The translations under genes were made by a program, and so were the position numbers. From assembly GCA_026129095.1 (NCBI GenBank), contig JAHCIT010000016.1, positions 1-34,537 of the forward strand: 34,537 nt of DNA, in the 5' to 3' direction. The notes beneath the pieces are model-generated. The model was given only the letters and a program-made list of their open reading frames with translations. It was not told where the DNA came from and did no database searches. How positions within the stretch are numbered: the stretch's first letter is position 1; every line of letters begins with the position of its first letter. This document shows, piece after piece, positions 1 to 10,539 of the stretch. The stretch is from Deltaproteobacteria bacterium. GTDB lineage: Bacteria; JAGRBM01; JAHCIT01.

Positions 1-16
1 CCCCCCCCCCCCCCCC
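1..16. repeat. Homopolymer of 16 C at the window edge
   Basis: The window begins with sixteen consecutive C. On the minus strand this is a G-run inside the start of the lipoprotein gene, coding for poly-Gly. It may be a real slippage-prone tract, or an artefact at a contig end: two-colour Illumina chemistry produces false G-runs. Confidence 0.9.
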
Positions 17-139
17 ACCGCAAGACGTACCGTTCCCGCCGGTTGAGCCGGAGCCGCATGCCGAAAGGGCAAACACGACCAAGCCAGCAATGCGAGCCCA
101 CAAGGTCGGATACTTTCCGTGGGAGATATGACATCTCAT
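1..139 (-). CDS. Lipoprotein, N-terminal part only (gene runs off the window)
   Basis: From an ATG at 139 the minus strand is open to the window edge (46 codons). The product starts with a short polar segment and a hydrophobic core, then the lipobox LSAC and a Gly/Ser-rich stretch (CGSGSTGG), which is a classic bacterial lipoprotein signal peptide. After this the reading frame enters the run of 16 C, read as consecutive Gly codons. A near-consensus promoter lies just upstream (174-202), giving a leader of about 28 nt. The ribosome site before the ATG is weak; a TTG near 103 with GGAAAG before it is an alternative start that would still keep the signal peptide. The mature protein is outside the window, so its function cannot be told. 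Confidence 0.72.
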   Translation of the reverse strand, partial: MRCHISHGKYPTLWARIAGLVVFALSACGSGSTGGNGTSCGGGGGG

Positions 140-173
140 AAGTTTTCTGGATCGAATGAGGATTCCGTAAGCT

Positions 174-202
174 ATTATCACTTATCTCTTTGTTTTTGTC
201 AA
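174..202 (-). promoter_or_regulatory. Sigma-70-type promoter for the truncated lipoprotein gene
   Basis: On the minus strand TTGACA (197-202, 6/6 to consensus) is separated by exactly 17 bp from GATAAT (174-179, 5/6). It points toward position 1, and the expected transcription start near 167 lies about 28 nt before the ATG of the lipoprotein. This is the best sigma-70 promoter match I found in the window, and the local AT-rich composition also fits a promoter. Confidence 0.8.
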
Positions 203-234
203 GCAGTACCGGCTTAATTCCGGTTCCCGTCCCC

Positions 235-1503
235 CTACCGCTGCTCCTCGTATTCGACGACCATCTTGAGGAGCGTGGCGTCGGGCCGCGCACGGAGCTT
301 GCGGCCGTTGACGATGATGGTCGGGGTTCCCTCGACGCCCACCTTCGTGCCGGTGTCGAGGTCGTCGCGGATCATCCTGTCCGTCAGGGGGTCTTTCATG
401 CACTTCTCGAACTTGCCCATGTCGAGGGCGAAGTTTTTGGCGATGGACCGGATGCTGGTTTCGTTGAGGCCGCGCCCCTGGATTTCGAACATCGCCTCGT
501 AGATCTCCCAGAGTTTCCCCTGCTGGCTGGCGCAGATGGAGGCGCGGGCCGCCTCGCAGGCGTTCTGGTGCCCGCGGCCCTTGGGGATGCGCGGGTTGCA
601 CTCTCCGTCGAGCGGATAGTTGCGGTAGCAGACCTTCACCCGGTCGCCGTGGGTTCGGACGAGTTCCTTCAGCGCCGGCACGAATCCCTTGCAGGCCGGA
701 CACTGGAAGTCAGCGAACTCCACCAGCATGACCGGGGCATTGGGGTTGCCCTTGGGCTGGAGCGGTCCGCAGTCGAGATCAACCTTCGGCATGGCGTCCA
801 GGAATCTCGCCACGAGTCTCAGGGTGTCCTCGCGTTCGGTGGTTTGTTCCCCGTCGATTATCACGTCAGGCTTCGGGGTTTCGGGGCGGGCGACAGCGGG
901 ATCTTTCTTCTCGATGGCGTCCACCGGGCTCATCCGTGCGGAAAGGCCCCAGAGCACCAGCAGCGACGCCACGACCGAAGCTCCCGAAATCCCGAGGAGC
1001 TTCGGGCTGAACAGGGCGGAGATCTCGTCGCCAAACCCGCCGCCGGGGGCCGACTTCAGCGCGATCCACCCGAAAGCGAGCAGTGCGAACGAGCAGACAT
1101 AGAGGACCGTGCAGGCGGGACAGATCGTTTTCAGGACGGCATAGGACAGGTAGGCCATCACGAGGCTCACCAGCGTCGTAAAGGCGCCGCCCGCCAGCAG
1201 AAGACGCGGCAGGGCCTTCTTCGGGTCCAGAATCCCCGACAGCGCCACGACTCCGATCAGTACGTAGGTAATGACGGCGAAGTTCGAGATGGGGACACCG
1301 AACAGTTCCGAATACTTCGATTCAATCGTGATCTGGCAGTTGGCCACGTCGCTGATCGTGCAGAGCGAGCCCAGAAGTTCCTTCGTGTACCGGATCGTGT
1401 GCAGATGCGTCAGGTAGAACGACACGATGACGGCAACGGCGGAAACTGCCACAGCTGCCGGATAGAGCCATCTGGGCGTGGCGGACGTTTTTTCCTCGGA
1501 CAT
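235..1503 (-). CDS. VKOR-DsbA fusion thiol oxidase
   Basis: This is a two-domain protein of 422 residues. Residues 1-190 are a vitamin K epoxide reductase (VKOR) membrane domain with several hydrophobic helices, the loop cysteines C48 and C56 and the quinone-site motif C128-P-A-C131. Residues about 245-422 are a DsbA/thioredoxin-fold domain with catalytic C268-P-A-C271 and the cis-proline loop GTP at 392-394. By family knowledge, the membrane part passes electrons from its own periplasmic thioredoxin domain to quinone, doing the work of DsbB plus DsbA in disulfide formation. The thioredoxin domain has extra cysteines (C292, C302, C316, C324, C368), so it may carry structural disulfides or act as an isomerase or reductase. 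The start has a good ribosome site (AGGGGTG, about 7 nt upstream). It appears to be transcribed alone, with 111 bp to the next gene upstream. Confidence 0.92.
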   Translation of the reverse strand: MSEEKTSATPRWLYPAAVAVSAVAVIVSFYLTHLHTIRYTKELLGSLCTISDVANCQITIESKYSELFGVPISNFAVITYVLIGVVALSGILDPKKALPRLLLAGGAFTTLVSLVMAYLSYAVLKTICPACTVLYVCSFALLAFGWIALKSAPGGGFGDEISALFSPKLLGISGASVVASLLVLWGLSARMSPVDAIEKKDPAVARPETPKPDVIIDGEQTTEREDTLRLVARFLDAMPKVDLDCGPLQPKGNPNAPVMLVEFADFQCPACKGFVPALKELVRTHGDRVKVCYRNYPLDGECNPRIPKGRGHQNACEAARASICASQQGKLWEIYEAMFEIQGRGLNETSIRSIAKNFALDMGKFEKCMKDPLTDRMIRDDLDTGTKVGVEGTPTIIVNGRKLRARPDATLLKMVVEYEEQR

Positions 1504-1614
1504 GGATATTCACCCCTAGGTATGGATGGAACTCAGGTAACGGGGCGAGCCTAGACCATGCCGCTGGGGGGTGGAAGTCGGACTGATAGCGGAATGAAGC
1601 CGGTTTAACGCTTT

Positions 1615-2598
1615 TCAGCGCAGGAGTGCGCCGGGGTCCACTTCCCAGGGCGCGTCCGAAAGCCGGTCCCGGCGATAGTGGGGCAGAAGGCCTGCGGGGG
1701 TGACCGGTTCGGGCCGATCCAGAAGGCCGAGCGAATGGGCGAGGTAGCCCAGGATTTTCTCTACGGTCCAGCCGTGGTGGAGCAGTTCCGGCAGGGTAAT
1801 ATCACGCTCCCGTTTGGCGAACTTGCGGCCACCCAGACCCGTGACGAGCGGGACATGCAGGAATCCGGGTGGTGTCCAGCCGAGTGCTTCATACAGGAGA
1901 ACCTGCCGGGCGGTGGAATCGAGCAGATCGGCCCCCCGCACGACGCACGTCACCCCCATCGCGCGATCATCGGCGACGACGGCGAGCTGGTAGCTCGCCA
2001 CGCCATCCTTGCGGAAAACGATGAAGTCGCCCCGGAGCGTCGAGACGTTTTCCGCCGCAGCGCCCGTATGGATATCTGTCATCGTGACCAGCCGGTCGTC
2101 GGCCCGGAACCGGAAGGCATAGGATTCGCCGCCCGAAATCCGGCGGCTGGCATCAGCAGGCGGCAGGTGCCGACAGGTGCCGGGATAACGGGGACCGTCT
2201 TCACCGGGAGCAGGGGCCCCGGCGGCCGTTTCGATCTCCTTGCGGCTGCAGAAGCAGGGGTAGACAAGGTTCCGGGCTTCCAGTGCCGTAACAATCTTCC
2301 GGTAGTAATGGGCCCGTTCGCTTTGCCGGTAGGGGGAGTGAGTATTCCGGAGTTCAGCCGGCCCTGCCGTTGCACCGGGGCCTTCGTCCCAGTCGAGACC
2401 CATGGCCCGGAAATCCTCGATGATCTGGTTTTCAAACTCCGGGCGCGAACGGGCAGGATCCAGATCCTCGATCCGGAGGATGAGCCGCCCTCCGTGGGCA
2501 CGGGCATCGAGCCAGGCGACGAGTGCCGTTCGCAGGTTGCCGATATGCTGGCGGGCCGTGGGAGACGGGGCGAGCCGCCCCACATAGGGAGTGGTCAC
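1615..2598 (-). CDS. gluQ: Glutamyl-Q tRNA(Asp) synthetase
   Basis: The product is a class I aminoacyl-tRNA synthetase catalytic core of 327 residues without the anticodon-binding domain of GltX, as in the GluQ (YadB) family of about 300 residues. Visible motifs are the HIGH-type signature SPTARQHIGN (12-21), the KMSKS counterpart KFAKR (259-263) and the zinc site C115-x-C117 with Y138 and C142. Known role: GluQ attaches glutamate to the queuosine base of tRNA(Asp), not to an acceptor end. The start is a GTG with a poor ribosome site. Only 11 bp separate it from the upstream isocitrate dehydrogenase-like gene, so the two probably share a transcript. A short discriminating glutamyl-tRNA synthetase is less likely given the missing C-terminal domain. 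Confidence 0.9.
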   Translation of the reverse strand: MTTPYVGRLAPSPTARQHIGNLRTALVAWLDARAHGGRLILRIEDLDPARSRPEFENQIIEDFRAMGLDWDEGPGATAGPAELRNTHSPYRQSERAHYYRKIVTALEARNLVYPCFCSRKEIETAAGAPAPGEDGPRYPGTCRHLPPADASRRISGGESYAFRFRADDRLVTMTDIHTGAAAENVSTLRGDFIVFRKDGVASYQLAVVADDRAMGVTCVVRGADLLDSTARQVLLYEALGWTPPGFLHVPLVTGLGGRKFAKRERDITLPELLHHGWTVEKILGYLAHSLGLLDRPEPVTPAGLLPHYRRDRLSDAPWEVDPGALLR

Positions 2599-2609
2599 GG
2601 GAAAACGGT

Positions 2610-3632
2610 CTAGGCGGCCTTCGCCAGAACGGCGTCAACCATCCGGGTGGTCGTGGCGCTGCCGCCCATGTCACCGGTGACATCGCGGCCTCCGGTCACG
2701 ATGCTGTCGATGGCGGCATCCAGCCGTTGCGCCTTCTCGCGTTCGTTGATGTGCTCCAGCAGCATCACGACCGTGCGGAGTATTCCCGTGGGGTTGGCCC
2801 AGTCGCGGCCATCCCGGTGGGGGCGGGCGCCGTGAAACAGCTCGAAAACCGCCATGCCCCCATCTCCATAGCTCGCGCTCGCCACCGTGCCCGGACCACC
2901 CACCAGGCCTGCGCCGAGGTCGGAGAGGAGATCGCCATAAAGGTTGGTCGTCAGGATCAGGTCGTATTTCTGCGGCCGCTGGACCATCTGGAGCGAGGCG
3001 TTGTCCACGATGAAGTCGCTGAACCCGATGAATGGGGATTCGCCCGCCACCCGCCGGGCGGTTTCAAGGAACAGGCCGTCCGACTTCTTCATGATGTTTG
3101 CCTTGTGGACGCAGGTGATGGAACGGCGGCCGTATCGTTTGGCGTATTCGAATGCGAAATGGCTGATCCGCTCGCAGGCTATCCTGGTCGCCAGCTTGAT
3201 GGTGAGGACCACTCCCTGTGCCACCTTGTGCTCGATGCCTGCGTATATGTCTTCCGTGTTTTCGCGGATAATGACTGCGTCAATCCCGCGAAACGCCTCG
3301 CGGACATGAGGCAGGCTTTTGAGAGGCCGGACGTTGGCATAGAGATTGAGCGTTTTCCGGAGCTGGACGTTCGGAGAGGAGTATTTGACGCCCATGGCCG
3401 ATTCTACCGGCCCCTTGATGGCAACCCGGGTGCGGCGGATCGATTCAACCAGTGTCCTGGGTACAGCTTCTCCGGTCCGTTCAAATGCCGTCCGGCCCAT
3501 TTCCTGCTCGTCCCATCTGGTGCCGGGCAGGAGCGCATCAATGACCCGGCGGGCATGAAAGAGAAGTTCCGGGCCCAAACCCTCGCCGGGGACATAGGTG
3601 ATTTCGATGCCCATGGCGGGAAACTGTACCAT
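2610..3632 (-). CDS. NAD-dependent isocitrate/isopropylmalate dehydrogenase family protein
   Basis: This is a beta-decarboxylating dehydrogenase of 340 residues. Family motifs are RENTEDIYAGIEH in the substrate region, the conserved VHKANIMKKSDGLF stretch, TNLYGDLLSDLGAGLVGG around the metal aspartates, and the cofactor region FELFHGARPHRDG...ANPTG. The overall pattern is closest to NAD-dependent isocitrate dehydrogenases of bacteria and mitochondria. The usual HGSAP.IAGK motif is altered to HGARPHRDGRD, so isopropylmalate, homoisocitrate or tartrate as substrate cannot be ruled out. I take the ATG at 3632 because CGGAG sits about 10 nt before it. A TTG at 3641 is too close to that site, and an ATG at 3614 is possible. 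It lies just upstream of gluQ. Confidence 0.85.
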   Translation of the reverse strand: MVQFPAMGIEITYVPGEGLGPELLFHARRVIDALLPGTRWDEQEMGRTAFERTGEAVPRTLVESIRRTRVAIKGPVESAMGVKYSSPNVQLRKTLNLYANVRPLKSLPHVREAFRGIDAVIIRENTEDIYAGIEHKVAQGVVLTIKLATRIACERISHFAFEYAKRYGRRSITCVHKANIMKKSDGLFLETARRVAGESPFIGFSDFIVDNASLQMVQRPQKYDLILTTNLYGDLLSDLGAGLVGGPGTVASASYGDGGMAVFELFHGARPHRDGRDWANPTGILRTVVMLLEHINEREKAQRLDAAIDSIVTGGRDVTGDMGGSATTTRMVDAVLAKAA

Positions 3633-3683
3633 GCGGAACAATCTCCGTGAAGCGGGGATACCTGAATGGCCGCATCCGCACCT

Positions 3684-3719
3684 GAAAAAACACGCGGGCC
3701 GTTTTTAGGCGGCCCGCGT
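3684..3719 (-). terminator. Rho-independent terminator of the small membrane protein gene
   Basis: A perfect 10-bp stem (3692-3701 with 3710-3719, arms ACGCGGGCCG and CGGCCCGCGT) encloses an 8-nt loop. On the minus strand it is followed by GTTTTTTC. It lies 27 bp after the stop codon of the gene at 3746-3970 and separates that gene from the isocitrate dehydrogenase-like gene. Confidence 0.88.
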
Positions 3720-3745
3720 CCCGAGAGAAAAGAAAAGGAACGTCG

Positions 3746-3970
3746 CTACATTAAACCGGCGGGGTTGGCCGGAGCGGAGTCCAGCCATGAAACCGTGCCG
3801 GCAATAGAGCCGGTACCAATGGCGGCTTCGTTAGGGGAAGCGCACCCGAACAGGACGATATAAACGATGACGCCGATCAGGAGGGCGATATAGAGCTTCG
3901 CCGACAGCGGCGCCTTGCGGGCTTTGTTGAGGATGACGGAGTTTTCAAACATTTCGCAGGGAGCATACAA
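3746..3970 (-). CDS. Small membrane protein or lipoprotein, unknown function
   Basis: The product has 74 residues (68 if the ATG at 3952 is used): a short basic N-terminal segment, one strong hydrophobic segment (about residues 25-42) ending in VLFGC, and a small Ala/Gly/Ser-rich tail. The GC after the hydrophobic core could act as a lipobox; otherwise it is a single-pass membrane peptide. Neither start has a clear ribosome site. The case for a real gene is the hydrophobic pattern plus the strong terminator immediately downstream in the same direction. I do not recognise a family. It stands alone between ligA-acyP and the dehydrogenase genes. Confidence 0.55.
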   Translation of the reverse strand: MYAPCEMFENSVILNKARKAPLSAKLYIALLIGVIVYIVLFGCASPNEAAIGTGSIAGTVSWLDSAPANPAGLM

Positions 3971-4042
3971 GATCTGTGCCGCGGGCCGGTGCAGTAAAAC
4001 CCCTGCTAAGGTGTCCTAGCAACGGGATTTCTGAAGGGTTGT

Positions 4043-4075
4043 CCCCGGCCTGTCACCTTGCGGCGACAGGCGGGG
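4043..4075 (-). terminator. GC-rich hairpin after the acylphosphatase gene, possible terminator
   Basis: The arms GCCTGTC and GACAGGC, extended across a one-base bulge by CCCC/GGGG, can form an 11-bp stem just after the end of the ligA operon. No T-run follows on the minus strand, so it may only be a 3'-end stabilising stem or a weak terminator. Confidence 0.35.
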
Positions 4076-4089
4076 CTGAAAGTTCGGGC

Positions 4090-4368
4090 TCACCCCGTTG
4101 GCCGGATACTGAAACCGGCGTCCTGGTCGAGGGGTGGTATCTCTGAAGTGGCAAGACGTTCGACGCGGGCTGCTGGTGGTCCCTTTTCCAGCCAAAGGAG
4201 CATTTTTGCGCAGGCCGCGTCGTGACCCTGGAACTCGCCCTCGACGGAACCATCGGGCCGGTTCCGGACCCAGCCACTTAGCCCCAGTACGGTTGCTTCA
4301 TCCCGGGCCGTATACCGGAAAGCGACGCCCTGTACCCGGCCCGTGACGGTAAACCGGTACCGTTTCAT
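4090..4368 (-). CDS. acyP: Acylphosphatase
   Basis: The protein has 92 residues, the normal family length, with the signature GRVQGVAFRYTARDEA and GWVRNRPDGSVEGEFQG. The catalytic pair of the family is visible as R18 (phosphate cradle) and N36. It hydrolyses the carboxyl-phosphate bond of acylphosphates in the cytoplasm; its physiological substrate is usually unclear. It begins 7 bp after the ligA stop codon, so it is the last gene of a four-gene operon with ligA and two lipoprotein genes. Confidence 0.93.
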   Translation of the reverse strand: MKRYRFTVTGRVQGVAFRYTARDEATVLGLSGWVRNRPDGSVEGEFQGHDAACAKMLLWLEKGPPAARVERLATSEIPPLDQDAGFSIRPTG

Positions 4369-4375
4369 GGGGCTG

Positions 4376-7133
<2,758 letters not shown>

Positions 7134-7137
<4 letters not shown>

Positions 7138-7745
7138 GGTTCGCTGCTCCGGAGGATGATCTGGGTGTCGGTGCCCTGCGTTCCGTCCTCGTTCCACAAA
7201 ATGCAGGAGAGCTCCATACGGCTGCTCATTTTCTCCTCGTAGACAAGCACTCCTTCGGTCTTTGAGCCCGGTACCAGCCGGACAGGAGCGAGCATCTTCT
7301 GCTGGAAATCATCAAGCCGGTCGGCGTTGGCACTCGCCTGCATTTTCCGGGCTCCGTAGTCGAATGGAAGCATAGCAATACGCAGTGCCAGCCAGACGAT
7401 GCCGAAGCTGTCCTGGCCGGGCCGGCTGTCCGGCCGGGCCGATGTGGATACGGCTGCCCGCAACGGGCTTAATGGGTGCACATCCATGCGGGTTGAAGAG
7501 AGGCGGCAGTCCCAGGGTTCCAGATCCACCGGGACGTCGCCGTGGTTTTCGGCAGTCAAGTGGATCGCAACCAGATCCTTGCGGCCGCCCGAATCCCATT
7601 GCCTCCGGTCCAGTAGAACAGCACGGAAGGTCCTGTCCGGACTCGTGGCGGCATCCGCCCCGGCATCTGGCGGAGCAAATGGACGGTACGCACAGGCCGA
7701 AAGCACAAAGACGGCAATGAGCCCCGTAATTCGTATGCAATTCAC
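7134..7745 (-). CDS. Putative lipoprotein, unknown function
   Basis: I place the start at the GTG at 7745, giving 203 residues that begin with a compact signal peptide and the lipobox LSAC. A TTG at 7781 would add 12 residues before the signal peptide. The mature part has a stretch (VAIHLTAENHGDVPVDLEPWDCRL) typical of Ig-like beta-sandwich envelope lipoproteins, where a polypeptide strand pattern such as xVxLxxxNxGxxP recurs, but I cannot assign a family. It is the first gene of the operon lipoprotein-lipoprotein-ligA-acyP. It is divergent from the membrane glycosyltransferase at 7801, with about 55 bp between the two starts for both promoters. Confidence 0.72.
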
Positions 7746-7800
7746 CCGTCCATCGTTGCCGACACCCCCCGCTGGGAGCAACTATTGGAACGGGTACCAA

Positions 7801-9666
7801 ATGACCGAAGATCGCACTCCAGATTCGGCGCTCCGGCCAGCCGGTCCTGCCGCCGGGCAGACATCCGTCACGGTGACAGCCATTTGGGCCGCTGGCTTCG
7901 CCCTGATGCTCCACTTCGGCTGGGGCCGGGCGGGCGACATCGTGATCGATTCGTTCCACGACCTCGTGACCGTTATGCGGCTTGCGGCCGGCGAGCCGCT
8001 TTATACTGGCATTGCTTATCTGTACGGCCCGGTGGGGCCCACGTTCTTGCGGGGTTCGATGGCGCTGCTCGGGCTGGACGTAACGGCATACCTCGCACTG
8101 TGCGTGTTGCTGGCGGCGGCGGAACTGCATCTTGTGGACCGGATTGCCCGGCGGTTCGTGGCTCCGGCAGGCCGCATCCTGCTCCTGCTCGCAGTGGCCG
8201 GTGTTTTTACCTTTCACAGTGAACTGTTCAGCCGCCTGATGCCGTATTCATTTTCGGCCCTGCTGGCTGCGGTTCTGTATCTGGCGTTTCTGGACCGCTG
8301 GCTGGATGCCCGTCAGGGAGTAACTCCGGCCGCGGACGGTCTTGTGGCGGGCCTTGTCGCCGGTTTGCTGCTCCACACGAAGTTCGAGTTCGGCCTGGCG
8401 GCTGCAGGGGTACTGGCCGCCGATTTCATTGTCGAGGGGATTTCGCGGTCCGAAAGTGGCCGGCGGAGCGGTTATCACCTGCCGGCACTGGCAGGAATGG
8501 CTTTGGCGGCCGGTGCCGGCTTTCTGCTGGTGCCGGGACTCGGCGGTACGGTTGAAACGTATCTTCAGAACGTCGATCCCCGGCCGTTCCTGACAAGTCC
8601 CGCCGGGGCGGCTCTGGCCCGGACGGCGGGTGCAGTCACTTCATGGAAAGCACTGGGGAATATCCTGGGGTTGTCACTCTATTCGTTTGCATTGCTGCTT
8701 GTGCCAGCGGCGTTGATTCTTTTCCTGGCGCGGCGAAACTTGCGTGTGGCGATGTTCCTGTCGGCGACGCTGCTGATCCCGCCGGCCGTGAGATTTGTGG
8801 CCGGATATCCGGCCCGGTCGCTGGACGGACTTGTCCCGCAGCTCCGGCTGCTCGCGGACTATACGATTCTGACCGGGGTTATTCCCCTGTTGCTGCTGGT
8901 GGTTGCGGGGCTTGCCATCGGAGGGGTGCCGGGTCCGGAGCGGCGGACCCGGTTACTGCTTGTTGTCGCCAGCGCGGGGCTGCTTGTCCGGACGCCGGCG
9001 TCACTGTCCCCGGGACTTTTTGGCTCGTTCTATCTGCTCCCTGCCGTCGTCGTCGCCGTATCGTTGTCGGGCGAATGGCTCCGGTGGATTGTCAGCGCCC
9101 GCAGACGCCAGTCCGCCGGACTTGTGGCGCTCGGGCTGCTGGTATTCGGGGTACCTGGCATTCTTGCCAATTTCCAGCGGTTCCGGCTGAAGGGATATGC
9201 CCCGGCAGTTTCCCTGCTCCCGTTTGCCACAGATGGTGTGCGGGCGCGGATATTCGGCGAGGCGATAGAGTTCCTCGCTGCCCGCACGAAGCCCGGCGAC
9301 CCGCTGGCAGTATTTCCCCAGGAGCCGGTGCTCTACTTCGCTACCCGGACCCGTCCCGCATTACCGGACCATAACTTCATCGCCCATGTGGTTCGTGGCG
9401 ACCCAATGGAAGATCTCGTCCGGCGGCTTGAGGAAGCCCGGCCGGAGTTCGTGGTCGTAAGCAACCGGGTTTACCGCGAAGGCGGGCTTGGCGCCTTTGG
9501 CCAAGGCTATGGGGCGGACCTGCAGAAGGTGATCGCCCGTGACTATGAGGCTGTTGCCAGGTTTGGGCTGGATGACACCCGGCGATCAGCCACGCCCGCA
9601 ACAGGTGCGTTGGGCGATCCATATTATGCGCTGCTGGTCTTTGGACGGAAAACCGCTGCCGAATAG
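7801..9666 (+). CDS. Polytopic membrane protein, probable GT-C-type glycosyltransferase
   Basis: The product has 621 residues with ten or more hydrophobic segments in residues 20-450 and a soluble C-terminal domain (about 460-621). The first extracytoplasmic loop contains Asp residues followed by the pattern GEPLYTGIAYLYGPVGP, which matches the first-loop architecture of GT-C (ArnT/PMT-like, GT39/GT83) enzymes that use polyprenyl-phosphate sugars. The C-terminal segment with PEFVVVSNRVY resembles the soluble domain of such proteins. The ATG at 7801 starts directly before the first hydrophobic helix; the frame is open much further upstream, but that part is antisense to the lipoprotein gene. 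Sugar donor and acceptor are unknown. It converges with the next gene, leaving 2 bp between the stop codons. Confidence 0.72.
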   Translation: MTEDRTPDSALRPAGPAAGQTSVTVTAIWAAGFALMLHFGWGRAGDIVIDSFHDLVTVMRLAAGEPLYTGIAYLYGPVGPTFLRGSMALLGLDVTAYLALCVLLAAAELHLVDRIARRFVAPAGRILLLLAVAGVFTFHSELFSRLMPYSFSALLAAVLYLAFLDRWLDARQGVTPAADGLVAGLVAGLLLHTKFEFGLAAAGVLAADFIVEGISRSESGRRSGYHLPALAGMALAAGAGFLLVPGLGGTVETYLQNVDPRPFLTSPAGAALARTAGAVTSWKALGNILGLSLYSFALLLVPAALILFLARRNLRVAMFLSATLLIPPAVRFVAGYPARSLDGLVPQLRLLADYTILTGVIPLLLLVVAGLAIGGVPGPERRTRLLLVVASAGLLVRTPASLSPGLFGSFYLLPAVVVAVSLSGEWLRWIVSARRRQSAGLVALGLLVFGVPGILANFQRFRLKGYAPAVSLLPFATDGVRARIFGEAIEFLAARTKPGDPLAVFPQEPVLYFATRTRPALPDHNFIAHVVRGDPMEDLVRRLEEARPEFVVVSNRVYREGGLGAFGQGYGADLQKVIARDYEAVARFGLDDTRRSATPATGALGDPYYALLVFGRKTAAE

Positions 9667-9668
9667 GC

Positions 9669-10184
9669 TTATCCGCCGGGGATTCCGTATTCGTCCAGCA
9701 AGGCCGATAGCCGTTCGACATTGACGAATTCGATGGGCGAGCCTTCGACGATCTTGTGCACGTCGGCAGTGAAGTAGTCGGTGGTGACGAAAACCCCCTT
9801 GAGACCCCGTTCTCCACGGACCGAGCTTTTGAGCTCTTCCACACGTTCGGCGGTGACCGGTTCGTCGCTCATCCGGCAGTGGAAAATGACAAGGCCTGAT
9901 ACGAGTTCCCCCGGAAGCCGGGCATGAATCTCGAACTCGTCTTCACCAGACCGCTGAAGCGCGGCCACTTCCATGCCCTGCGCCGCCACCAGTGCATGCA
10001 TTGCCTCTGCGAATGCCTCAAGCGAGGTAAACCGCCGGAAACCGGCCTTGTCCGGCGGCAGTTCGAGTCCACCGCCTTCTGTGCCGCCGTCCTCGCGGAG
10101 AATCGGAACCGGATGCCGCCCCACGACAGCCATCAGGATGAACCCGAGCAGAAGCCCGGCGACTGCGATGTAGATGACGCTCAT
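9669..10184 (-). CDS. Membrane-anchored Mrr-like (restriction endonuclease fold) protein with degraded catalytic motif
   Basis: The product has 171 residues: one N-terminal transmembrane helix (about 3-22), a linker, then a domain (about 50-168) resembling the Mrr/PD-(D/E)xK nuclease family. The match is in FEIHARLPG...GLVIFHCRM followed by the typical late strand KGVFVTTDYFTADV...I.FVNVERLSALL. In Mrr enzymes the core strand ends in QCK, whose lysine is catalytic. Here the equivalent is HCR (102-104), so the lysine is replaced by arginine, and the acidic position is a Glu (E85) rather than Asp. It may be an inactive or repurposed nuclease fold fixed to the membrane. Family membership is by motif reading only. 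Confidence 0.6.
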   Translation of the reverse strand: MSVIYIAVAGLLLGFILMAVVGRHPVPILREDGGTEGGGLELPPDKAGFRRFTSLEAFAEAMHALVAAQGMEVAALQRSGEDEFEIHARLPGELVSGLVIFHCRMSDEPVTAERVEELKSSVRGERGLKGVFVTTDYFTADVHKIVEGSPIEFVNVERLSALLDEYGIPGG

Positions 10185-10236
10185 CCTCGGCCCACCTTAG
10201 CGCGCTTTTCTGCACGAAGCCCGGCCGGATGATACG

Positions 10237-10261
10237 AAAAAGCCCGCTCATGGCGGGCTTT
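10237..10261 (-). terminator. Rho-independent terminator of the small membrane protein gene
   Basis: A perfect 9-bp stem (10239-10247 with 10253-10261, arms AAAGCCCGC and GCGGGCTTT) with a 5-nt loop is followed on the minus strand by a short U-run. It is about 27 bp after the stop of the 10288-10539 gene. The symmetric A/T ends allow weak function on the plus strand too. Confidence 0.88.
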
Positions 10262-10287
10262 GCCGGCTTCGAGGCAGGGTGGCGGCG

Positions 10288-10539
10288 CTATTCGCACATT
10301 TCCTTGTACATCTCGGCCCGGCGGCCCTGGCGGATCAGTTCATCATTGCGGAATGCCTGCCGGTAGGCGATCCAGATTGTCCCATTCACAAGGAAGATCA
10401 TGCCGACGATCGGAATGTTGTCCCCCTTCTTCACAATCGACAGGAAACTGGGGCTGAGCACGCAGCCGGCAACAAGACCGACAAGCAGGGCCAGATTCAG
10501 CACGATCATGGAAAGATCAAGAATTTTAACGCGGTTCAT
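10288..10539 (-). CDS. Small two-helix membrane protein, unknown function
   Basis: The product has 83 residues with two hydrophobic segments (about 9-33 and 42-60) and a charged C-terminal tail (RNDELIRQGRRAEMYKEMCE), suggesting a hairpin in the inner membrane with the tail in the cytoplasm. A strong ribosome site (GGGAGC and GGGAA within 15 nt of the ATG) and its own terminator make it a convincing gene. I do not recognise the family. It is a single-gene unit, divergent from the DedA/phosphomutase gene. Confidence 0.75.
   Translation of the reverse strand: MNRVKILDLSMIVLNLALLVGLVAGCVLSPSFLSIVKKGDNIPIVGMIFLVNGTIWIAYRQAFRNDELIRQGRRAEMYKEMCE

Noticed and set aside
190-1554. Long plus-strand open frame of 454 codons
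   Set aside because: It is antisense to the VKOR-DsbA gene; the composition (His-, Arg-, Gly-rich) and lack of motifs mark it as a high-GC shadow frame.
2523-3650. Plus-strand open frame opposite the isocitrate dehydrogenase-like gene
   Set aside because: Shadow of a well-conserved enzyme on the other strand; no ribosome site and no recognised domain.
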